The position numbers were made by a program, and so were the translations under genes. From assembly GCF_015710575.1 (NCBI RefSeq), contig NZ_CP065373.1:4216001-4280000 (forward strand): a DNA stretch of 64,000 nucleotides, in the 5' to 3' direction. Below the pieces are notes generated by a model, which saw nothing but the letters and a program-made list of their open reading frames with translations, was not told the origin of the DNA and searched no databases. The stretch is from Mycolicibacterium mengxianglii (lineage in GTDB: Bacteria; Actinomycetota; Actinomycetes; Mycobacteriales; Mycobacteriaceae). Below are positions 58,993-64,000 of the stretch, piece after piece. Within the stretch, counting starts at the first letter, position 1, and each line of letters begins with the position of its first letter.

Positions 58993-60168
58993 TCAAGCGC
59001 CGAGGGTGCGGGTGAACCCATCGGGGATCAGGATGTCGTCGGGGGTGAGGTCGTGGATGGACGAATGGCCCATGCCCATCAGGGCGGAATCGATACCGCC
59101 ACGCAGGATGTCCAGCACGTTCTCCACACCGGCCTGGCCATTGGCGGCCAGGCCCCACAGGTAGGCCCGGCCGATCATCACCGCGCGGGCGCCGAGCGCA
59201 ACCGCCTTGACGACATCGCTACCGCGGCGGATGCCGCCGTCGAGCAACACCTCCACCTGGTCACCGACGGCGGCCGCCACTGCAGGCAGGCACCGGATCG
59301 AGGCCGGCGTGCCGTCGAGGTTGTTGCCTCCGTGGTTGGACACCGAGATCGCTGAAACACCGGCATCCACCGCGCGTTTGGCATCGTCGACCCGCACGAT
59401 GCCCTTGAGCATGAACGGCCCGCCCCACTGCTCGCGCAGCCAGGCGATGTCCTCCCAGGTGGGGGGCGGGGTGCCCATCCACTCGCCGTAGGCGTGGAAG
59501 AACGGCGGGCCGGGCTCGCCGCGGCGCCCCTGGTTGGGCACCCGCAGGTTCGGCGGGCTCATGGTCTTGCCGAAGCTCCACAGCCACCGCGGCTTGGTGA
59601 TCACCTCGGGAGCCATCTTGACCATGGTCTTGAGATCCATCTGCTCCGGGATCTTCGGGCTGCCCCAATCCCGGCCGTGGGAGAAGCTCCAGTCGGTGGT
59701 GGCGATCAGACCCACTGCACCGGCTTCCTTGGCGCGCAGCGCCCGCTCCAGGATCGCCTCGCGGCCGCCCAGCCAGTAGATCTGGAAGAAGATCTTGCCG
59801 TTGACGGCGACGACCTCTTCGACAGGCTTGCTGGCAAACGACGACAGGCCCATCGCGGTGCCGCGGGCGGCGGCTGCGCGCGCGACGGCCACCTCACCGT
59901 CGGGGTCCACCGCCTGCACACCTGTCGGCGAGATGATGACGGGCATCGAGATGTCTTGTCCCATGACCGTTGTCGACAGGTCACGCTTCTCGGCGGCGCC
60001 GACGACGTGCGGGGCGAAGCCGAGTTCGGCGAAGGACTCCACATTGTCAGAGACCGTCACCCCCTTCTCGCTGGCCGAGATCAGCGAGGAGTAGACCGAC
60101 TTGGGCAGCCGTTTCTTCGCCCGCTGCTGGGCGATGGCGACCGTTTCGAACCAGGTGTCACGAGCCAT
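58993..60168 (-). CDS. mftD: Premycofactocin synthase MftD (FMN-dependent)
   Basis: FMN-dependent alpha-hydroxyacid-oxidase-like enzyme that oxidatively deaminates the AHDP intermediate to premycofactocin, the redox-active quinone-like product. 391 residues. TIM-barrel features: SPTGVQAVDPDGEVAVARAAAARG, catalytic His in SVSNHGGNNLDG, phosphate loop LLDGGIRRGSDVVKA and GARAVMIGRAYLWGL. Starts 3 nt after the mftC stop. Confidence 0.96.
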   Translation of the reverse strand: MARDTWFETVAIAQQRAKKRLPKSVYSSLISASEKGVTVSDNVESFAELGFAPHVVGAAEKRDLSTTVMGQDISMPVIISPTGVQAVDPDGEVAVARAAAARGTAMGLSSFASKPVEEVVAVNGKIFFQIYWLGGREAILERALRAKEAGAVGLIATTDWSFSHGRDWGSPKIPEQMDLKTMVKMAPEVITKPRWLWSFGKTMSPPNLRVPNQGRRGEPGPPFFHAYGEWMGTPPPTWEDIAWLREQWGGPFMLKGIVRVDDAKRAVDAGVSAISVSNHGGNNLDGTPASIRCLPAVAAAVGDQVEVLLDGGIRRGSDVVKAVALGARAVMIGRAYLWGLAANGQAGVENVLDILRGGIDSALMGMGHSSIHDLTPDDILIPDGFTRTLGA

Positions 60169-60171
60169 TTC

Positions 60172-61353
60172 TTACACAGGACTTTCGTTGCAGAATTTCT
60201 TGGGCGGGGCGCTCAGGGTCAGCATGACCGGGGTGTTCTTGCGTTTACCGGTACGCGAGTGGTCGACGCTGGACTTGGGCTTGTCGCGTTCGAGAGCCAA
60301 CGCGGGTTCGCCGTAACCCTGGACGCATTCGGGGTCCGGGCCGTCGAGCGGCAGCCCGGTGAAGAATTTGGCGGCCATGCAGCCGCCGCGGCAGGCGTCG
60401 TAGTGTCCGCAGCTACCGCAGGCACCGGCCGACTGCGGTTCCCGCAGCTCACGGAACAGCGGGGCGTTCTGCCAAACTTGCTGGAATCCGCCGTCGGACA
60501 ACAGGTTTCCGGCCAGGAACTTGTCGTGGATGGCGAACGGGCAGGCGTACACGTCACCCACCGGGTCGATCAGGCACACCACCCGACCGGCCCCGCACAG
60601 ATTCAAACCGGCCAGCGCGCCGGGCTCGCCCAACCCGGACAGGTGGAAGAACGAGTCACCGGTGAGCACCTTCTCACCGTGGGCGACCAACCAGTCGTAG
60701 AGCTGCACCTGCTGGACCGGGGTCGGATGCAATTCATCCCAGACGTCGGCTCCACGACCGGAGGGGCGCAGCCGGGTGATCCGCAGCGTGGCGCCGTACT
60801 GGTCGGCCAGAGCCTTGAAGTCGTCGAGTTGGTCGACATTGTGGCGGGTCACCACCACGGAGATTTTCGCGTCCTGGAACCCTGCGTCCTTGAGGTTCTC
60901 CAAGGCACGCACGGCCATCGCGAACGAGCCCGGGCCGCGCACCGCGTCGTTGATCTCGGCGGTCGCGCCGTCGAGCGAGATCTGTACGTCGACGTAATCG
61001 CTGGCGGCGAGCTTGGCGGCGACCTGCGGGGTGATCCGGACCCCGTTGGTGGAGAACTTCACCCCGACGTGGTGCTCGGTGGCGTAGTCGACGAGCTCCC
61101 AGAAGTCCGGGCGCACAGTCGGTTCCCCACCACCGATGTTGACGTAGAACACCTGCATGCGTTCCAGCTCGTCGATGATGTCCTTGCACTGAGCCGTGGA
61201 CAGCTCACGCGGGTCACGCTTGCCCGAGGACGACAGGCAGTGCACACACGCGAGGTTGCAGGCGTAGGTCAGCTCCCAGGTCAGGCAGATCGGCGCGTCG
61301 AGGCCGCGCTCGAACTGATCGACGAGCCGGGGTACCGGGGCCACGGTGGTCAT
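60172..61353 (-). CDS. mftC: Mycofactocin radical SAM maturase MftC
   Basis: Radical SAM/SPASM enzyme that decarboxylates the C-terminal Tyr of MftA and forms the Val-Tyr crosslink. 393 residues. The [4Fe-4S] motif is C32-x3-C36-x2-C39 (YACNLACVHC); NIGGGEPTVRPDFW and STNGVRI follow. SPASM cysteines are in ACGSCGHYDACRGGCMAAKF, with NLCGAG upstream. ATG overlaps the mftB stop (ATGA). Confidence 0.97.
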   Translation of the reverse strand: MTTVAPVPRLVDQFERGLDAPICLTWELTYACNLACVHCLSSSGKRDPRELSTAQCKDIIDELERMQVFYVNIGGGEPTVRPDFWELVDYATEHHVGVKFSTNGVRITPQVAAKLAASDYVDVQISLDGATAEINDAVRGPGSFAMAVRALENLKDAGFQDAKISVVVTRHNVDQLDDFKALADQYGATLRITRLRPSGRGADVWDELHPTPVQQVQLYDWLVAHGEKVLTGDSFFHLSGLGEPGALAGLNLCGAGRVVCLIDPVGDVYACPFAIHDKFLAGNLLSDGGFQQVWQNAPLFRELREPQSAGACGSCGHYDACRGGCMAAKFFTGLPLDGPDPECVQGYGEPALALERDKPKSSVDHSRTGKRKNTPVMLTLSAPPKKFCNESPV

Positions 61354-61646
61354 GGGATCTCCTTCGGGACGAGCATCTTCGAGGCCGCCAGGGTGGCCAG
61401 CGCACGCAGGTAGGGCTCCTGCGCGTCGTCATCGATATCGGCTGCACGGCACGCCGATCGGACGTCGGGATGGTCACCGAGCGTCTCGACCAGGGCCAGG
61501 ATGGTGCGGTTCTTCAGGAAAGACAGTTTGCGGGTACCGAAGTGGTACAGCAGCGCGCCGAACGGCTCCGGACGCACGGCGACCTGCGGATGCAGCTGCC
61601 ACCCCTGGTCCGGGTCGAAAGACACCGCCGCCGGCGCGCCGCCCAC
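61350..61646 (-). CDS. mftB: Mycofactocin peptide chaperone MftB (RRE)
   Basis: PqqD-like RiPP recognition element that presents MftA to MftC. 98 residues from the GTG at 61646: SFDPDQGWQLHPQVAVRPEPFGALLYHF then GTRKLSFLKNRTILALVETL. This GTG is 2 nt past the mftA stop and has GGGG 10 nt upstream. A GTG at 61664, inside mftA, is an alternative that would add six residues. Ends with an ATGA overlap with mftC. Confidence 0.94.
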   Translation of the reverse strand: MGGAPAAVSFDPDQGWQLHPQVAVRPEPFGALLYHFGTRKLSFLKNRTILALVETLGDHPDVRSACRAADIDDDAQEPYLRALATLAASKMLVPKEIP

Positions 61647-61648
61647 GA

Positions 61649-61744
61649 TCAGTAGACCCCGCACATCCCGTCGATGGACACCTCTTCGACGAGGGTCTCG
61701 GTGACCAGTTCGGTATCGGACTCGACCTGAGGATCGCGTTCCAT
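61649..61744 (-). CDS. mftA: Mycofactocin precursor peptide MftA
   Basis: 31-residue RiPP precursor. The conserved C-terminus IDGMCGVY supplies the Val-Tyr pair that becomes mycofactocin. The acidic leader ([16 protein letters not shown]) is the part bound by MftB. ATG at 61744 preceded by AAGGCAGG. Too short for routine gene calling, but family position and C-terminus leave little doubt. Confidence 0.97.
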   Translation of the reverse strand: MERDPQVESDTELVTETLVEEVSIDGMCGVY

Positions 61745-61761
61745 GGTGACCTGCCTTTCGT

Positions 61762-61772
61762 AGTGTGACACT
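61762..61772. promoter_or_regulatory. Candidate MftR operator between mftA and mftR
   Basis: AGTGT-G-ACACT, a perfect 11-bp palindrome 18 nt upstream of the mftA ATG, with a further CGACACA element beside it. It lies in the 91-nt divergent region shared by mftA and mftR. TetR-type binding is inferred. Confidence 0.5.
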
Positions 61773-61835
61773 CGACACAACGCCGGGTTCGGCCCACAAT
61801 ATGGCATCGAGTGCCGAAAAGGAAGAGGAGGGTCG

Positions 61836-62438
61836 GTGACTGCTGACAACCCGTCGCGGCCGGAGCGACCCCAGCTCGGACGCAAACGGTCCACGACGCG
61901 AGACCACATCACCGACGTGGCCATCGACCTGTTCTGCGCCCGGGGATTCGATGCGGTCAGCGTCGACGACGTGGCCCACGCCGCCGGCATCGCCCGCCGC
62001 ACCCTGTTCCGGTACTACGCCTCCAAGAGCGCCATCCCCTGGGGCGACTTCGACGCCCATCTGGGGCAGCTGCGTGAACTCCTGGCCGGTATCGACCCCG
62101 AAGTGCCGCTGCGCGAGGCGCTGCGCTCGGGGCTGCTGGCGTTCAACACCTTCGACGAGATGGAGTCCGTCCGGCACCGGGAGCGGATGCGGCTCATCCT
62201 GGAAACCGCGGAGCTGCAGGCTTATTCGATGACGATGTATGCCGGCTGGCGCGACGTCATCGCCGACTTCGTGGCCCACCGGCGAGGTCAGCGCCCCGCT
62301 GACATCGGACCCCAGGCCGTCGCGTGGATGATGCTCGGAGTGGCCCTGTCGGCCTACGAGCACTGGCTCGACGACGCTTCGGTGACGCTGACCCACGCCC
62401 TGGCCGAAGCCTTCGACGTCGTCGCCTCCGGTTTGTAG
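61836..62438 (+). CDS. mftR: Mycofactocin-system TetR regulator MftR
   Basis: 200 residues. Tet[48 protein letters not shown]. The C-terminal domain [32 protein letters not shown] matches the family. GTG at 61836 with GGAGG upstream. Divergent from mftA. In M. smegmatis the ortholog is reported to repress mft genes and respond to long-chain acyl-CoAs (known of the family). A 16-bp duplication includes its stop codon. Confidence 0.95.
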   Translation: MTADNPSRPERPQLGRKRSTTRDHITDVAIDLFCARGFDAVSVDDVAHAAGIARRTLFRYYASKSAIPWGDFDAHLGQLRELLAGIDPEVPLREALRSGLLAFNTFDEMESVRHRERMRLILETAELQAYSMTMYAGWRDVIADFVAHRRGQRPADIGPQAVAWMMLGVALSAYEHWLDDASVTLTHALAEAFDVVASGL

Positions 62439-62455
62439 GGCCTCCGGTTTGTAGG
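62424..62455 (+). repeat. 16-bp tandem duplication at the mftR stop
   Basis: GCCTCCGGTTTGTAGG occurs twice back to back. The first unit carries the mftR TAG; the second repeats it downstream. It looks like a recent slippage or insertion-type duplication next to the palindrome at 62456. Confidence 0.9.
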
Positions 62456-62504
62456 GATTTCGGCGCGCTCGCGACCGCTACGCGGCGACGAGCGCGCCGA
62501 AATC
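62456..62504. repeat. Long palindromic hairpin (repeat family, copy 2)
   Basis: 16-bp perfect arms (GATTTCGGCGCGCTCG and complement, 62456-62471 and 62489-62504) with an inner 4-bp stem. The outer part matches the 45-bp palindrome at 25274-25318. It follows mftR and could terminate its transcript, or be a dispersed mycobacterial repeat. Confidence 0.85.
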
Positions 62505-62550
62505 ACAGAAGAGGTGACGGAGTCCGTGCTCCGATGGCGACGATAAGGGT

Positions 62551-63093
62551 GTGAGCGCCGAATCGGCACGACCCGATGCCCAGCGGTCACTGCTGGCGCT
62601 GTACGACGAGGCCCTTCCCGTCGTGTACGGGTACTTCGTCCGGCGCTGCGGTGATCGCGGGACGGCTGAGGACCTGACATCGGAAACGTTCCTGGCCGCC
62701 TTGGACGGGCCCCGTGCGCCGCGATTTGCCAGGAAAGACGACCCGCAGAGCACTCCGGTCAGCGTGCCGTGGCTGCTCGGGGTGGCCCGGCACAAGCTGG
62801 CCGACCACTACCGGCGCCGCTCCGACCGCTTCACCGTCCCGGTGGCCGAACTACCCGAGCCCAGCGACGAAACCGACCACTGGGACGCCGAATTGGACCG
62901 CATCGTCGCCGAGAGTGTGTTGGCCCGGCTGTCCGAACCGCACCGCACGGTGCTGGCTCTGCGCTATATGGACGACTGCTCGGTGCCCGAGTGCGCCGCG
63001 TTGATCGGCCGCACGGTGCACGCCACCGAGGCGCTCCTGGTGCGGGCCCGCCGGGCCTTCAAACAGCAGTATCCGGAAGGAGGCGCGTCATGA
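62551..63093 (+). CDS. ECF-type RNA polymerase sigma factor
   Basis: 180 residues. Region 2: YGYFVRRCGDRGTAEDLTSETFLAAL and VSVPWLLGVARHKLADHYRRR. Region 4: LSEPHRTVLALRYMDDCSVPECAALIGRTVHATEALLVRARRAF. GTG start. The stop overlaps the next ATG (ATGA), so the VOC protein is its direct partner gene. No zinc anti-sigma domain is seen nearby. Regulon unknown. Confidence 0.9.
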   Translation: MSAESARPDAQRSLLALYDEALPVVYGYFVRRCGDRGTAEDLTSETFLAALDGPRAPRFARKDDPQSTPVSVPWLLGVARHKLADHYRRRSDRFTVPVAELPEPSDETDHWDAELDRIVAESVLARLSEPHRTVLALRYMDDCSVPECAALIGRTVHATEALLVRARRAFKQQYPEGGAS

Positions 63094-64000
63094 ACGATCC
63101 CCTCGACGTGCTGCGCGCCGACGACCCCCCGGTCGCGCCGGACCCGCAGTTCGCCGCGCGCCTGCGCCGCCGCCTCGAGTCGGCGCTCAACCTGCCCGCC
63201 GGAACCGAAGGAGTCATCATGAGCGGCACCGACACCGCGATCGCAGACCTGGCCACCACCGTCGCCCAGCAACTCCCCCGCCCCGCTGCCCTGCCGTACC
63301 TCACCGTGCAGGACGCGCGAGCAGCCATCGCCTGGTACGTCGACACCTTCGGCGCGACAGTCGTCGGCGATCCGATTGTCATGGACGACAAGCGCATTGG
63401 CCACGCCGAGCTGACGCTCTCGGGCGGCACCCTGTACCTGGCCGACGAGTACCCGGAAATGGGGTTGACCGCCCCGTCGCCGGGCGCGACGTCGGTGAGT
63501 TTGATGCTGGCGGTTCCCGACACCGATGCCATCCTGCGCCGGGCCCACGACCGCGGCGCACGCGTCGAACGTGAGCCCTATGAAAACCACGGTTCCCGCA
63601 GCGCCAGCATCATCGATCCGTTCGGGCACCGCTGGATGCTCACCGGCCCGGTCACCGGCGCCGCCACGCCGATCCAGCACGGCGATGTCGGCTACGTGTC
63701 GATGTGGACTCCGGACAAGACCCGGGCCGCCGCGTTCTATCACCACCTGCTCGGCTGGGCCGTCGACCCCGACACCGGCCAGGTCACCAACACCGACCAG
63801 CGCATCGGCATCGTCGAGGCGGGCCGCAGCACCCTCTCGTGCTGCTACGCGGTCACCGACCTCGAGGGCGCCCGGCAATCCATCCTCGCCCACGGCGGCG
63901 ACGTCGGCGCGCAGCAGGAGTTCGACTTCGGCACCGTGCTCGAGGCCACCGACCCGCAGGGCGCGCCGTTCGCGGTGTTGCGGCCGAACCCGGGAACTCC
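63090..64000 (+). CDS. Two-module VOC (glyoxalase/bleomycin-resistance) protein, 3' end missing
   Basis: At least 303 residues, open to the window edge. A 40-residue N-terminal tail (DPQFAARLRRRLESALNLP) precedes the first VOC module (PYLTVQDARAAIAWYVDTFGATV ... DPFGHRWML); a second begins at VGYVSMWTPDKTRAAAFYHHLLGW. AGGAGG precedes the ATG, which overlaps the sigma factor stop. An ATG 43 codons in is an alternative start that would skip the tail. Possible roles are small-molecule binding, with or without regulation of the sigma factor; not determined. Confidence 0.88.
   Translation, partial: MNDPLDVLRADDPPVAPDPQFAARLRRRLESALNLPAGTEGVIMSGTDTAIADLATTVAQQLPRPAALPYLTVQDARAAIAWYVDTFGATVVGDPIVMDDKRIGHAELTLSGGTLYLADEYPEMGLTAPSPGATSVSLMLAVPDTDAILRRAHDRGARVEREPYENHGSRSASIIDPFGHRWMLTGPVTGAATPIQHGDVGYVSMWTPDKTRAAAFYHHLLGWAVDPDTGQVTNTDQRIGIVEAGRSTLSCCYAVTDLEGARQSILAHGGDVGAQQEFDFGTVLEATDPQGAPFAVLRPNPGT

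Noticed and set aside
59494..61413. 639-codon plus-strand frame opposite mftD and mftC
   Set aside because: Shadow of two well-supported mycofactocin genes; a product of this composition is typical of antisense frames in high-GC DNA.

Overview
The window is high-GC actinobacterial chromosome from a mycobacterium, most likely a fast-growing Mycolicibacterium-type species. The evidence is the gene order: mmsA-fadE9-mmsB, sigL/rslA, map-adk-secY, a run of LCM-type methyltransferases, sppA, the spc ribosomal operon, an arylsulfatase with its formylglycine-generating enzyme, the S10 ribosomal operon, and a complete mycofactocin cluster (mftR, A to G). As I recall it, this is the order of the M. 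tuberculosis Rv0691c-Rv0753c region read backwards. GTG/TTG starts, ATGA stop-start overlaps and actinobacterial ribosomal protein extensions agree with this. No tRNA, rRNA, CRISPR, insertion sequence or phage gene was seen.

Layout. 1-3127 (+): end of a valine-catabolic operon (mmsA, fadE9, mmsB). 3160-7726 (-): a MarR regulator, anti-sigma factor RslA, sigma factor SigL with an apparent SigL-type promoter, then map, adk and secY. 8031-11779 (+): four tandem SAM-dependent methyltransferases. 11788-14602: SppA peptidase (-) and a two-domain universal stress protein (+). 14674-18963 (-): spc operon from rplN to rplO, with a candidate promoter at 19139-19167.

19786-42748 is an accessory island of about 23 kb between the spc and S10 operons, built of three parts. 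(1) A catabolic-looking operon (26715 down to 19786) encodes a heme-oxygenase-like diiron protein, two Rieske ferredoxins, a ferredoxin reductase, an aldehyde dehydrogenase, a gamma-glutamyltransferase-family hydrolase, a RidA protein and a GlcG-like protein. It is divergent from a PucR regulator and followed by an MFS exporter, a permease and a DUF1275 protein. I cannot match it to a named pathway. (2) The arylsulfatase/FGE pair. (3) Four tightly overlapping genes that look like a cellulose-synthase-like exopolysaccharide system (BcsB-like protein, polytopic protein, GT2 synthase, GT-C-like protein).

42871-48299 (-): S10 operon (rpsJ to rpsQ), with a candidate promoter at 48574-48602 and a clear intrinsic terminator at 42795-42836. 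48674-54471: SnoaL-like protein, lipoprotein carboxylesterase, cytochrome P450, and a TetR/MFS pair with a 17-bp operator-like palindrome. 54551-55213: Asp/Glu/hydantoin racemase family.

55222-62438 is the mycofactocin locus. MftA is the 31-residue precursor ending IDGMCGVY; MftB, C, E, D and F mature it; MftG is the associated GMC dehydrogenase; MftR is the divergent regulator. The start of mftF is anomalous, and a one-base indel in a 5-G run would explain it. The window closes with an ECF sigma factor coupled to a two-module VOC protein that runs off the edge.
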